A DNA stretch of 64,000 nt from positions 28,047 through 92,046 of the forward strand of contig CANSYK010000006.1 in the NCBI GenBank assembly GCA_947651225.1, in the 5' to 3' direction. The position numbers and the translations under genes were made by a program. Below, in pieces: positions 8,946-17,966 of this stretch. Each line of letters opens with the position of its first letter. Position 1 is the stretch's first letter. The stretch comes from an uncultured bacterium. GTDB lineage: Bacteria; Bacillota; Clostridia; Lachnospirales; Lachnospiraceae. The notes under the pieces are model-generated. The model did not search any database. It was not told the origin of the DNA and was given only the letters and a program-made list of their open reading frames with translations.

Positions 8946-10679
8946 GTGAAACAATGGATAACAAAAAAATATCAGGCAGATTTTAGTAAAATTGCACAAA
9001 GGTATCAGATTTCAGAAATATTAGCGGAGCTTCTGGTGAAAAGAGGAATTTTTGACTGGAACTCGATGGATACATATCTCTTTCCAGAAAAAAGCGCAAT
9101 GCATGACGCAACATTGATGAAAGGGTTAGAAGAATCTGCCAGGATATTGGAACGAAAAATTCAGGAAGGAATGAAAATAAAAATTATAGGCGATTATGAT
9201 GTAGATGGGGTGATGTCTGCCTATATTTTATATCACGGAATTAGCCTGCTTGGAGGAAAGGCGGGCTACAGGATTCCACACCGTGTCCATGATGGATATG
9301 GAATGCGGGATTATATGGCACAGGAAGCGTATGAAGAAGGGTATGATACAATTCTGACCTGTGACAACGGGATTTCGGCGGTTTCAGCGGTAAAGAAAGC
9401 GAAAGAGCTTGGTTTGACTGTGATTATTACAGACCACCATGAGGTTCCGAAAAATGAAAAGATAGAAGAACTTCCGCCAGCAGATGTTGTTGTGAATCCA
9501 AAACAGAAAGAATGCAAGTATCCTTTTTCTGAACTTTGTGGGGCAGGGATTGCCTATAAATTAATGTCATATTTGTTTCAGAAAAATGGAAGGACGGATT
9601 GTGAAGAAGAATTATTGCCTTTTGCGGCTATTGCAACAGTTTGTGACGTTGTGCCCCTGCTAGATGAAAACAGGATTCTTGTAAAAAGTGGATTGGAGTA
9701 TTTGAACCATTGCAAAAATACAGGAATGCATTCGTTAATCGAAGCACTGCAGTTTAGGGAGGAAATCAATTCTGGTGATTTGGGGTTTCGGATTGGTCCC
9801 TGTATTAATGCGGCGGGGAGATTGGGAGATGCGGTAAGAGGGTTGGAGCTTTTGCTGGAAGCGGAGCCAAAAGAGGCAGAGAAAAAAGCACAGGAGTTAG
9901 TTGCGCTGAATGAGGAGCGGAAGGACTATACAGCAGCGGCAACAAAACGTGCTGTGGAGCTGATCGAGAAGCAGGAACTTTTAAAAAAGCCTGTTCTTGT
10001 AGTATTCGTTGAGGACTGCCACGAAAGTGTGGCGGGAATTGTATCAGGAAGGATTCGGGAAAAATATTATCGACCAACATTGATTGTCACAAAAAGCAGC
10101 AATGGTTTGAAAGGATCAGCACGTTCTATTCCCGGATATCACATCCAGAAAGAACTAAGTAAGTGCAAAGAGCTTTTGACAGAATATGGCGGCCATGCAA
10201 TGGCGGCCGGGTTTTCGCTTCCAGAGGAAAATCTGGCTGTATTTGACGCAGCCTTACAGAAAAATTGCATATTGACAGATTCAGAGCTTACAGAAAAAAT
10301 ATTTTTTGACAGGGAAGTACCGCTTGCTGAAATGACAGAAATGGTAGTCAGGCAGTTGGAGTATATGGAGCCTTTTGGTGAGGGGAACGAAAGGCCGGTT
10401 TTTGCCAAAAGAGGAGTTTTTGTGGAAACACTGTCACTTTGTGGGAAAGAAAATCAGATTGCGCGTCTGCAGTTAAGGGATGGGGTGAGGCTTTACTATG
10501 CTGTGGATTTTCAGTGTGAACTTCATTTGGGAGAGGGAATCCGCAGCCGTTATGGGGAAGCTGCCTGGGAACAAATGAAGGCAGGCCAGGCGGTTGGTTA
10601 TGAGGTGGATATCCTGTATCAGCCGGAAATTAACAAGATGTTTGGAAATGTGGAGTTTCGGCTAGTTGACTGCCGCTAA
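8946..10679 (+). CDS. recJ: single-stranded-DNA-specific exonuclease RecJ
   Basis: A 577-residue 5'-3' single-strand DNA exonuclease acting in recombination and mismatch/base-excision repair. The DHH domain carries IIGDYDVDGVMSAYIL near 79-94, CDNGISA near 139, ITDHHEVP near 160 and NPK; the DHHA1 domain shows GGHAMAAGFSL near 417-427. The C-terminal OB-type region has the family pattern MEPFGEGNERPVF. All catalytic Asp/His positions are visible. The start is GTG with an AGAGGA site. A good promoter precedes it, and it seems to be transcribed alone. Confidence 0.95.
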   Translation: MKQWITKKYQADFSKIAQRYQISEILAELLVKRGIFDWNSMDTYLFPEKSAMHDATLMKGLEESARILERKIQEGMKIKIIGDYDVDGVMSAYILYHGISLLGGKAGYRIPHRVHDGYGMRDYMAQEAYEEGYDTILTCDNGISAVSAVKKAKELGLTVIITDHHEVPKNEKIEELPPADVVVNPKQKECKYPFSELCGAGIAYKLMSYLFQKNGRTDCEEELLPFAAIATVCDVVPLLDENRILVKSGLEYLNHCKNTGMHSLIEALQFREEINSGDLGFRIGPCINAAGRLGDAVRGLELLLEAEPKEAEKKAQELVALNEERKDYTAAATKRAVELIEKQELLKKPVLVVFVEDCHESVAGIVSGRIREKYYRPTLIVTKSSNGLKGSARSIPGYHIQKELSKCKELLTEYGGHAMAAGFSLPEENLAVFDAALQKNCILTDSELTEKIFFDREVPLAEMTEMVVRQLEYMEPFGEGNERPVFAKRGVFVETLSLCGKENQIARLQLRDGVRLYYAVDFQCELHLGEGIRSRYGEAAWEQMKAGQAVGYEVDILYQPEINKMFGNVEFRLVDCR

Positions 10680-10703
10680 GGAACTGTAAATAACAAGTTG
10701 GTT

Positions 10704-10732
10704 TTGACAGTTCTTAAGTATTGTGATATGAT
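10704..10732 (+). promoter_or_regulatory. consensus-like promoter with long leader
   Basis: TTGACA at 10704 and TATGAT at 10727, spaced 17 bases. The next start codon is at 11024, so the transcript would carry a leader of about 280 bases that includes a palindromic repeat block. Confidence 0.55.
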
Positions 10733-10765
10733 AATAAAGAATTGTCTGTAAATGATTTCGCATAG

Positions 10766-10900
10766 TATAGTAAACGCATAAAATACATGCGTTAACTATA
10801 ATGGATGCGCACGGATACACATAGGAAGTTATGCTGCTTTGCAGCGTGTATCCGGCGCTGTAAACGAAGCAAAACGCAAGCGTTTTTTTCGTTTACTATA
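10766..10900. repeat. compound palindromic repeat between recJ and the next gene
   Basis: It starts with palindrome arms TATAGTAAACGCAT (10766-10779) and ATGCGTTAACTATA (10787-10800). It ends with a second palindrome, GTAAACGAAGC to CGTTTACTATA, holding ACGCAAGCGT in its centre (about 10859-10900). Between them is a third hairpin with GGATACACA and GTGTATCC arms. The first unit recurs at 2642 and 29295; the last recurs inverted at 37003. The 345-base gap holds this and a promoter but no gene that I can see. Confidence 0.7.
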
Positions 10901-11023
10901 ATTTAAAGCATTTATGGACAGTTTGTAAAAAACCTGGGGTTAAGGATACAATGTGCGGTGTGCAGGTGGTAAGAGTTGATTTCGGATAGATCCTGACACA
11001 TTCTGGCACAAATGGAGGGAAAT

Positions 11024-11635
11024 ATGTCAAACGTAACATTAGATGCAGAAACATTATATTATCAGTATATGATTAATCATAATCCAACCAGCACGATGCT
11101 GAATGCAATATCTGGCAACCCGTCAGACGACAGCAGTTTGGGGCTGATTGGTTCTTTAGGTACTCTAAATTCTTTGGGAGCGTTGAATTCTCTGGGGATA
11201 TCAGGGGTATCAGGATTGTCTGGAGCTCTGGGATCTTTGGATTCTTCCAGTTCTATAAGCTTTGCCAATATTTTGGATCAGTATGTATCGGCGGCTAAAA
11301 CAACGGCATATACAGAGTCTATAGAGGCGGCAGAAATGGCAGACAAGCTTTCTTCTGTATTAGAAGAAGCGGCGCAGACAGAGGACACCTCTTCTTTAAC
11401 TTATAAAACGGTTCAGGAATTATATGAATATTTTTCTGAGAAAGTATCAGCAAGGGCGGCTTCACTGATGGGAAGCACAACAGGGAATACTAGTACAGCG
11501 GCTTCTTCGTCTGCAAGTGCAGCGTCTTCCGTTGAACAAATGAATCAGGCAGCGATGAATGGACAGGAGTTTGCGTTTTCTGAAATGGATGATATGGTAG
11601 ATGCGGCTTTTGAGGAGCATATGCCATTATCATAA
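11024..11635 (+). CDS. Ser/Leu/Ala-rich protein next to flagellar rod genes
   Basis: A 203-residue protein I do not recognise. It has no signal peptide or membrane helix. Residues about 35-80 are a low-complexity run of LG/LNSLG/SG units; the middle (80-145) is predicted helical, with many Ala and Glu; about 150-180 is Ser/Ala/Thr-rich; the end is acidic (EMDDMVDAAFEEH). ATG 11024 is chosen because GGAGGG lies just upstream and the ATG at 11012 overlaps that site. It precedes mbl-flhO-flhP, with a convergent gene between. A flagellar or secreted-filament accessory role is possible but rests on position only. Confidence 0.75.
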   Translation: MSNVTLDAETLYYQYMINHNPTSTMLNAISGNPSDDSSLGLIGSLGTLNSLGALNSLGISGVSGLSGALGSLDSSSSISFANILDQYVSAAKTTAYTESIEAAEMADKLSSVLEEAAQTEDTSSLTYKTVQELYEYFSEKVSARAASLMGSTTGNTSTAASSSASAASSVEQMNQAAMNGQEFAFSEMDDMVDAAFEEHMPLS

Positions 11636-11652
11636 ATTGCGTGTGATAAACT

Positions 11653-11694
11653 TTATAAAAAAGTGCATCCGTAAATGGATGCACTTTTTTATAA
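11653..11694. terminator. bidirectional terminator, 18-bp perfect stem
   Basis: TTATAAAAAAGTGCATCC pairs perfectly with 11677-11694 around a 6-base loop. A-rich and T-rich ends serve both strands. It sits between convergent genes ending at 11635 (+) and 11706 (-). Confidence 0.85.
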
Positions 11695-11705
11695 AGAACG
11701 GTAAA

Positions 11706-12179
11706 TCAATTAAAATCCAGAGAGCGAAGTTCCATATAATAGGAATGGATTTTATGGCGGATAATGGCTGTGCTGATGATCCGGCACAGCAGATAGAGTA
11801 GTAAAAGGATTCCTGGTGCCAGATGAAGATAGACGGCAATGGAACCTGATATGAAAAATTGCCATGAAGCCAGCAAAAAAACGGCAATACGTCCCATAGC
11901 CTGCTCTACAGAAAGATGAATAGGAGTATAGTGAAATTTTTTTGCATAGGAGCTTAAAATTGGTGGAGCTGCTGTTTTTTTGCTTTCCAGTATATTGGAG
12001 AGCAGCCATGGGACAAGGAAAAAAAAGACAAAAAGATAGACGGAAACAGGGGGGAGTGGCGCAATCAGAAGAAAAAGGCCGCCAAGAAGCAGAATTCTGC
12101 CGCATAGTAAGCCCGCATGTTTGCTGATATTTCGTTGTTCTCTCATAATTTGTTCTCTGGATATCGTTGTTGTACGCAT
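11706..12179 (-). CDS. small membrane protein of unknown function
   Basis: A 157-residue protein with four hydrophobic segments: about 24-41, 46-63, 95-111 and 117-140. The first 22 residues are polar and basic. No family motif is recognised. It is transcribed away from mbl and ends at a shared bidirectional terminator. Codon use resembles its neighbours and the hydrophobic pattern is regular, so it is probably real. Confidence 0.7.
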   Translation of the reverse strand: MRTTTISREQIMREQRNISKHAGLLCGRILLLGGLFLLIAPLPPVSVYLFVFFFLVPWLLSNILESKKTAAPPILSSYAKKFHYTPIHLSVEQAMGRIAVFLLASWQFFISGSIAVYLHLAPGILLLLYLLCRIISTAIIRHKIHSYYMELRSLDFN

Positions 12180-12402
12180 AGTTCCTCATTTCTATAGAAA
12201 AGATATTGTTACATGGAACTTATTATATCTTATGTTTGGAATCATGGCAAGTGCCGTGAATAGTAATGATTTCCAAAAAATGTAAATAATGACTTTTCTA
12301 TTTTGACAAAATGGTATATAATAAAAAAGAATATGTTTAATTAGAGTTACATTGGGAGAAAATAGAAAGATAAGATGCGTAGTGAAAGGAGAAAACGGAT
12401 TC

Positions 12403-13398
12403 ATGAATGGCAGTGAGATTGGAATTGATCTTGGTACAGCGAATGTACTTGTATATATAAAGGGAAAAGGGGTTGTTTTAAGAGAGCCCTCTGTTGTGGC
12501 GTTTGACCGTGATACAAATAAAATCAAGGCGATTGGAGAGGATGCACGCCTGATGCTTGGGCGTACTCCGGGAAATATCGTGGCGATCCGTCCGTTGCGC
12601 CAGGGTGTTATTTCGGATTATACTGTTACAGAAAAGATGCTTCGCTATTTTATCCAGAAATCTTGTGGAAAGTCACGTTTTCGGAAACCGCGGATTAGTG
12701 TCTGTGTGCCGAGTGGTGTAACAGAAGTAGAGAAAAAGGCGGTAGAAGACGCAACTTATGAGGCTGGCGCACGTGAAGTGGCAATTATTGAGGAGCCGAT
12801 TGCTGCTGCAATTGGCGCAGGCATTGATATTGCAAGGCCTTGTGGAAATATGATTGTCGATATAGGAGGCGGTACGGCAGATATTGCCGTAATTTCTCTG
12901 GGCGGCACGGTTGTCAGTACTTCTATCAAGGTGGCAGGTGATAATTTTGATGAAGCGATTGTACGCTATATGAGAAAGACGCATAATCTGCTGATTGGCG
13001 AGAGGACAGCAGAAGAGATTAAGATTAACATTGGTTCAGCATATCAGCGTCCAGAACTAGTTTCCATGGATGTCCGCGGCCGTAATCTTGTCACAGGACT
13101 GCCAAAGACGATTACAGTAACTTCAGATGAAACATTAGAAGCGTTACGGGAAATTACTTCCCAGATTGTAGAAGCAGTACACAGCGTTTTGGAAAAAACG
13201 CCGCCAGAGCTTGCTGCCGATGTTGCGGACAGAGGAATTGTATTGACTGGAGGAGGAAGCCTTTTATATGGACTGGAAGAACTGATTGAAGAAAAGACAG
13301 GGATTACTACCATGACAGCCGAGGACCCGATGACAGCAGTTGCGGTAGGAACTGGAATGTTTGTTGATTTCCTGGCGGGTAAGAGAGATGATAATTAA
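12403..13398 (+). CDS. mbl: MreB-like actin homologue Mbl
   Basis: A 331-residue actin-fold protein that polymerises under the membrane and guides cell-wall synthesis along the rod. IGIDLGTANVLVY (phosphate 1) begins near residue 6; MIVDIGGGTADIAVISLGG is phosphate 2; GIVLTGGGSLLYGLEE is the adenosine motif. ATG 12403 is preferred because the mature homologues start with the actin motif and AAAGGAG lies 11 bases upstream; a longer ORF begins at 12352. The order mbl-flhO-flhP matches Bacillus subtilis, which favours Mbl over MreB. Confidence 0.9.
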   Translation: MNGSEIGIDLGTANVLVYIKGKGVVLREPSVVAFDRDTNKIKAIGEDARLMLGRTPGNIVAIRPLRQGVISDYTVTEKMLRYFIQKSCGKSRFRKPRISVCVPSGVTEVEKKAVEDATYEAGAREVAIIEEPIAAAIGAGIDIARPCGNMIVDIGGGTADIAVISLGGTVVSTSIKVAGDNFDEAIVRYMRKTHNLLIGERTAEEIKINIGSAYQRPELVSMDVRGRNLVTGLPKTITVTSDETLEALREITSQIVEAVHSVLEKTPPELAADVADRGIVLTGGGSLLYGLEELIEEKTGITTMTAEDPMTAVAVGTGMFVDFLAGKRDDN

Positions 13399-13577
13399 AA
13401 GGAAAAGAAGAGGGTTCCATGATTTTCCAGAGAAAAAGGATTAAGAAATTTTAGAGTTCAGACGATATATAACAATATAGTATGCTGTTGTCAGGAATTG
13501 TGCCAAAATCGGCATATTACTGTACGAAGCGGAAAGAGGGTACTGCTGTAAGGCGGCAGCCGGAAAGGGGAACATCG

Positions 13578-14351
13578 ATGATAAGAGGTTTATATACGGC
13601 ATATACTGGCATGATTAATGAGCAGAAGAGATTGGATATTATCAGTAATAACCTTGCAAATTCTGCAACAATTGGCTATAAGGAAGAGAATGTTACAAGC
13701 CGTTCTTTCAAAGATTATATGATGGTTAAAATTCGTGATGGTTCCAATGCGTTTATTGACGAGCCAATCGGAAAAGTCAATCCTGGTGTAAAAATCGGAG
13801 AGACCTATATGGATTGGGGGCAGGGTTCGTTGCGTGAGACAGGAAACACATATGATCTTGCACTTGAGGGAAATGGCTTTTTTACCATGCGTGTAACAGA
13901 TACGAATGGTAACAGCACGATTAAATATACAAGGTGTGGTACATTTAAGTGTACGAAAGATGGATTTATTGTAGATGCGGAAGGAAATCATCTGCAGGGA
14001 AGCGGTGGGGATATACAGGTACCTGTGGATGCAAATGAAATTGTAATCCGGGAAGACGGTTCTATTTTTGCAGATGGTTCTTATGTTGATCGCATTCAGA
14101 TTACTGATTTTGAAGATTATGATTACTTAGAGTTATATGGAGATAACATGTATAATGCAGTAGACGGAGCTACACCAATCAATTCAACAGCAGTAATTGA
14201 ACAGGGATTTACAGAGCAGTCCAATGTAAACGTAATTTCAGAGATGGTTTCTATGATTACGATTACAAGGGCATATGAGGCAGGGCAGAAGATGATTCGC
14301 ACACAGGATTCGCTGTTAGAGTCTTCTGTAACGCAGGTTGGTAAAGTTTGA
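13578..14351 (+). CDS. flhO: flagellar hook-basal body protein FlhO (FlgF/FlgG family)
   Basis: A 257-residue rod protein exported by the flagellar type III system. The N-terminal rod signature is clear (LYTAYTGMINEQKRLDIISN then NLANSATIGYK). The C-terminal helix pattern NVNVISEMVSMITITRAYEAGQ is the coiled partner of the N-terminus. ATG 13578 with GAAAGGGG upstream is preferred to the longer ORF from 13482. Members form the distal or proximal rod; the assignment to FlhO rests on the mbl-flhO-flhP order. Confidence 0.9.
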   Translation: MIRGLYTAYTGMINEQKRLDIISNNLANSATIGYKEENVTSRSFKDYMMVKIRDGSNAFIDEPIGKVNPGVKIGETYMDWGQGSLRETGNTYDLALEGNGFFTMRVTDTNGNSTIKYTRCGTFKCTKDGFIVDAEGNHLQGSGGDIQVPVDANEIVIREDGSIFADGSYVDRIQITDFEDYDYLELYGDNMYNAVDGATPINSTAVIEQGFTEQSNVNVISEMVSMITITRAYEAGQKMIRTQDSLLESSVTQVGKV

Positions 14352-14410
14352 TGTAACATAGCAATGTAGTTTCGTTTCCTGAAAATAGGGGACAGATAGG
14401 AGTATGCATT

Positions 14411-15229
14411 ATGATGAGAGCGCTTTGGACGGCTGCATCGGGTATGAAGTCCCAGCAGACCTCCTTGGACAATATTTCAAATAATTTGGCAAATATTAAT
14501 ACAACAGGTTATAAAAAGGAAAGACTTGAGTTTCAGTCACTTTTATACCAGACACTTCAGGGGACTACAACAGACCATGAAGGAAATCCAAAGCCGATTG
14601 GAGCACAGGTGGGTCTTGGTGTCAAAGTTGCTGCGATTTCTACGGAGTTTCATCAGGGAATTCCTGAAGAAAGTTCTGGAGACTTTGATTTCTTTATCGA
14701 AGGAGACGGTTTATTTATGGTTGGCATGCCGGATGGCACTACCGCATATACCCGTAATGGCCATTTTATTATGGCAATTAATACGGAGGGCGGTCTTACG
14801 CTGACGACAACAGATGGATATGCGATTTTGGATATGAATGGAAATCCAATTACCTTTCCACAGGGACTGGATGCAACAAAATTGACTTTTGATCAACGTG
14901 GAAATATCTTTTATACAGAACAGAATGGTACAACAGCAAATCTTGGGATTCGAATTGGTTTGGCGCAGTTTAACAATCCATCTGGCTTGACAAAGATTGG
15001 AAACAGTTATTTTGCGGAATCTGACGCATCTGGCGTACCAAGGATTGAGGGGCAGGATGCCGTGTTAAAGGAGAGCAGGCTTGTGAAAGGCTATCTGGAA
15101 GCTTCTTCTGTACAGGCGGTTGATGAGATGGTTGACATGATTGTTACACAGCGTGCATATGAGATGAACTCCAAAGCGATTCAGGCGTCCGATGAGATGT
15201 TGCAGCAGGCGAACAATCTCAGGTCATAG
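14411..15229 (+). CDS. flhP: flagellar rod protein FlhP/FlgG
   Basis: A 272-residue distal-rod protein. The N-terminus (MMRALWTAASGMKSQQTSLD) and the following NISNNLANINTTGYKKER are the classic flagellar rod motif. The end (VQAVDEMVDMIVTQRAYEMN) is the matching C-terminal helix. Length is like FlgG (about 260). TAGGAG precedes the ATG. It lies 59 bases after flhO and 60 before the rod-binding gene, so the three are probably one transcript. Whether it is FlgG itself or the FlhP paralogue depends on whether another flgG exists elsewhere. Confidence 0.92.
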   Translation: MMRALWTAASGMKSQQTSLDNISNNLANINTTGYKKERLEFQSLLYQTLQGTTTDHEGNPKPIGAQVGLGVKVAAISTEFHQGIPEESSGDFDFFIEGDGLFMVGMPDGTTAYTRNGHFIMAINTEGGLTLTTTDGYAILDMNGNPITFPQGLDATKLTFDQRGNIFYTEQNGTTANLGIRIGLAQFNNPSGLTKIGNSYFAESDASGVPRIEGQDAVLKESRLVKGYLEASSVQAVDEMVDMIVTQRAYEMNSKAIQASDEMLQQANNLRS

Positions 15230-15289
15230 TAATTCTTAAGGCATGATAGATAAGCGGTTCTTGATGTTTGGAAAGGATAAGGTGATTGC

Positions 15290-15628
15290 ATGAGTTCTAT
15301 TTTAGATACATCAACTTTGTATAGTACATATGGTCAGTCAGTCCGCAGTACGACTGCATCGTCTTTAGAAGGGACGCTGGGAAATGTAAATGACACCACT
15401 TCGGATGATGATCTGATGAGTGTATGTAAGAATTTTGAAGCTTATTTCGTACAGAAGATTATCGAAGAGGCGAGAAAGACGATTTCGCAGGAAGACGAAG
15501 AAGAGCAGGGCGAATATATGAAGTATTTTGGCGATATACAGAATGAGATGTATGCCAACATGATTGCGGACAGTGGATCAATAGGATTGGCTCAACAGTT
15601 GTATGATTCAATGAAAACTTCATTATAA
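15290..15628 (+). CDS. rod-binding protein (FlgJ N-terminal-like)
   Basis: A 112-residue protein matching the rod-binding domain of FlgJ without the muramidase half. The family helix pair is visible: LMSVCKNFEAYFVQKIIEEA near 44-63 and EYMKYFGDIQNEMYANMIA then GSIGLAQQLYDSM at the end. In Firmicutes such stand-alone proteins help cap or scaffold the rod during assembly. It closes the flagellar cluster and a terminator follows directly. Confidence 0.85.
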   Translation: MSSILDTSTLYSTYGQSVRSTTASSLEGTLGNVNDTTSDDDLMSVCKNFEAYFVQKIIEEARKTISQEDEEEQGEYMKYFGDIQNEMYANMIADSGSIGLAQQLYDSMKTSL

Positions 15629-15638
15629 AGAACATTTC

Positions 15639-15666
15639 AGGGAGCTGTAAGGCTCCCTTGTTTTGT
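15639..15666 (+). terminator. terminator closing the flagellar cluster
   Basis: AGGGAGC pairs with GCTCCCT around TGTAAG, then TTGTTTTGTT. It lies 10 bases after the rod-binding gene. Confidence 0.75.
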
Positions 15667-15716
15667 TACAATAATAATGCATTTGAGCCGCAAAAGATGC
15701 GGCATGAAGGATTAAT

Positions 15717-17966
15717 ATGGAGGAATTTGAAGGATATGTAGACAGAATCACCTTCCGAAATGAGGAAAATGGCTATACAGTGCTCTATCTGGTAAAACCT
15801 CAGAAAGAGGAAGAGGAGGCAGAAGAGGAATGCTGTGTAGGGTGTTTTTCTTTTGTGGCAGAAGGTGAATATTTACTGGTACGTGGAAATAGGGTAGTAC
15901 ACAAAAACTACGGCCCACAGTTACAGGTTGACAGTTATGAGACAAAGCAGCCAGATGATACCGTGGCAGTAGAGCGCTATCTTGGTTCCGGCGCTATTAA
16001 AGGGATTGGTCCGGCTTTGGCGGCAAGGATTGTGCGCAAATTTGGGGAAGACACTTTTGACATGATTGAGCGGGAGCCGGAGCGTTTGGCAGAAGTAAAA
16101 GGTATCAGCCAGAAAATGGCAGTCAGTATTGCAAAGCAGTTCAATGAAAAACAGCAGCAACGGCGGGCAATGATTTTTTTGCAGGAATATGGTATTTCCA
16201 TGAATATGGCAGTAAAAATCTATCGTCACTATAAGGATGATATATATGAAATCCTGCAGAAAAATCCCTATCGTCTGGCAGAAGATATTACAGGAATTGG
16301 ATTTAAGATTGCCGATTCCATTGCACAAAAAGCAGGTTTTCAGTTAAATTCCGAATATAGGATCAGGGCAGGGGTACTCTATATGCTGCAGCAGTCAAGC
16401 GTACAGGGGCACTGTTATCTTCCAGAGAATGAGCTGGCACAAGCGGCGGCAAAACTGCTTGTGGTTGAAGAAGAAATGGTTGCGGAATGCATTGAAAACC
16501 TGACGTTAAATAAAGAAATCATTTTGGAAGACGCAGATGGGGAGAGGCGTCTTTACACCAGTACGCTATATTATATGGAAATGAATTGTGCACGTATGCT
16601 TCTGGACTTGAATCTGTCTTTTTCTGTATCAGATGATACACTCGCAAAAAGAGTTTCTAAGATTGAGAGGCATCAGGGGATTGTATTGGATGTTTTGCAG
16701 AAAAATGCAGTATATCAGGCGGTGCAGAATGGCGTTACCATTATTACCGGAGGGCCTGGTACTGGTAAAACCACAACAATTAATACTATTTTACAGGTTC
16801 TGGAGGAAGATGGTGTAGATGTGCTCTTGGCGGCCCCAACAGGGCGTGCGGCAAAAAGGATGTCGGAAACGACTGGCTGGGAGGCTCAGACAATTCATCG
16901 GCTTTTAGAGTTAAATGGCGGTGTTGATTCAGAAGACAAAGGTGGAATGCACTTTGAAAGAAACGAATTGCAGCCTTTAGAGGCAGATGTCGTCATTGTA
17001 GACGAGTTTTCCATGGTAGATATTTTTTTGCTCAATGCTTTGTTAAAGGCGATGGTGCCAGGCTGTCGGTTGATTATGGTTGGTGATGTGAACCAGCTTC
17101 CATCGGTTGGTCCAGGAAACGTTTTGCGGGATATGATTAAGGCAGAATTTTGCAATGTTGTCCGGTTAAACCAGATTTTCCGTCAGGCGGCAGAGAGCCA
17201 GATTGTAGTAAATGCACATAAAATTAATGCCGGAAGAGAGATTTCTCTGGACAACAAAAACCAGGATTTCTTTTTCCTGGAACGGCATAATATTCAGGAT
17301 ATCACCAATGTGGTGATTCAGCTTATGATGAAAAATATGCCTTCCTATGTTAATGCTTCACCATATGATATTCAGGTACTGACACCGATGCGTAAGGGGG
17401 AACTTGGGGTAGAGAACCTGAACAGGGTTTTGCAAGGATATGCTAATCCAAAAACTTCAGCAAAGACGGAAAAAGAATTTCACGGTATCCTGTTTCGGGA
17501 ACAGGATAAAATTATGCAGATAAAAAATGATTATCAGATGAAATGGGTGAAAAAGACACGTTTTGGCGATATTTATGAAGAGGGGACAGGTATATTTAAC
17601 GGCGATATTGGAATCATACAGCGGATTCTGGAAACAGAGGAAGTGGTTGAGGTAGCGTTTGAAGAGGGAAAGCTGGTTTCTTATGAATACAGCCAGATGG
17701 ACGAAATGGAGCTTGCTTACGCCACTACAATTCACAAGTCACAGGGAAGCGAATATCCGGCGGTTGTCATACCAATTTTGAGTGGCCCAAGAATGCTTTT
17801 AAACCGTAATCTGCTCTATACAGCGGTTACGAGGGCCAAAAAATGTGTTACTTTGGTGGGGAGCAGCGAAACGGTTCAACAGATGATACAGAATGTATAT
17901 GAGCAAAAAAGGTATTCCAGCCTGTGCCAGAGGTTGCAGGAGATGATGAGGGGGGAAGCGTTCTGA
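15717..17966 (+). CDS. recD2: ATP-dependent helicase RecD2
   Basis: A 749-residue 5'-3' DNA helicase of the RecB-independent RecD2 type. An N-terminal OB-like region (1-70) and helix-hairpin-helix region (about 85-215, with GIGPALAARIV) precede the superfamily 1 motor. Walker A ITGGPGTGKTTTINTIL lies near 343, Walker B VIVDEFSMVD near 423, GDVNQLPSVGPGNVL near 459, and the C-terminal motif TIHKSQGSEYPAVV near 676 with LLYTAVTRAKK. The length is normal. The stop overlaps the beginning of comF. Confidence 0.95.
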   Translation: MEEFEGYVDRITFRNEENGYTVLYLVKPQKEEEEAEEECCVGCFSFVAEGEYLLVRGNRVVHKNYGPQLQVDSYETKQPDDTVAVERYLGSGAIKGIGPALAARIVRKFGEDTFDMIEREPERLAEVKGISQKMAVSIAKQFNEKQQQRRAMIFLQEYGISMNMAVKIYRHYKDDIYEILQKNPYRLAEDITGIGFKIADSIAQKAGFQLNSEYRIRAGVLYMLQQSSVQGHCYLPENELAQAAAKLLVVEEEMVAECIENLTLNKEIILEDADGERRLYTSTLYYMEMNCARMLLDLNLSFSVSDDTLAKRVSKIERHQGIVLDVLQKNAVYQAVQNGVTIITGGPGTGKTTTINTILQVLEEDGVDVLLAAPTGRAAKRMSETTGWEAQTIHRLLELNGGVDSEDKGGMHFERNELQPLEADVVIVDEFSMVDIFLLNALLKAMVPGCRLIMVGDVNQLPSVGPGNVLRDMIKAEFCNVVRLNQIFRQAAESQIVVNAHKINAGREISLDNKNQDFFFLERHNIQDITNVVIQLMMKNMPSYVNASPYDIQVLTPMRKGELGVENLNRVLQGYANPKTSAKTEKEFHGILFREQDKIMQIKNDYQMKWVKKTRFGDIYEEGTGIFNGDIGIIQRILETEEVVEVAFEEGKLVSYEYSQMDEMELAYATTIHKSQGSEYPAVVIPILSGPRMLLNRNLLYTAVTRAKKCVTLVGSSETVQQMIQNVYEQKRYSSLCQRLQEMMRGEAF

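Noticed and set aside
12303..12322. TTGACA and TATAAT close together upstream of mbl
   Set aside because: Only eight bases separate them, so they cannot be a normal promoter pair.
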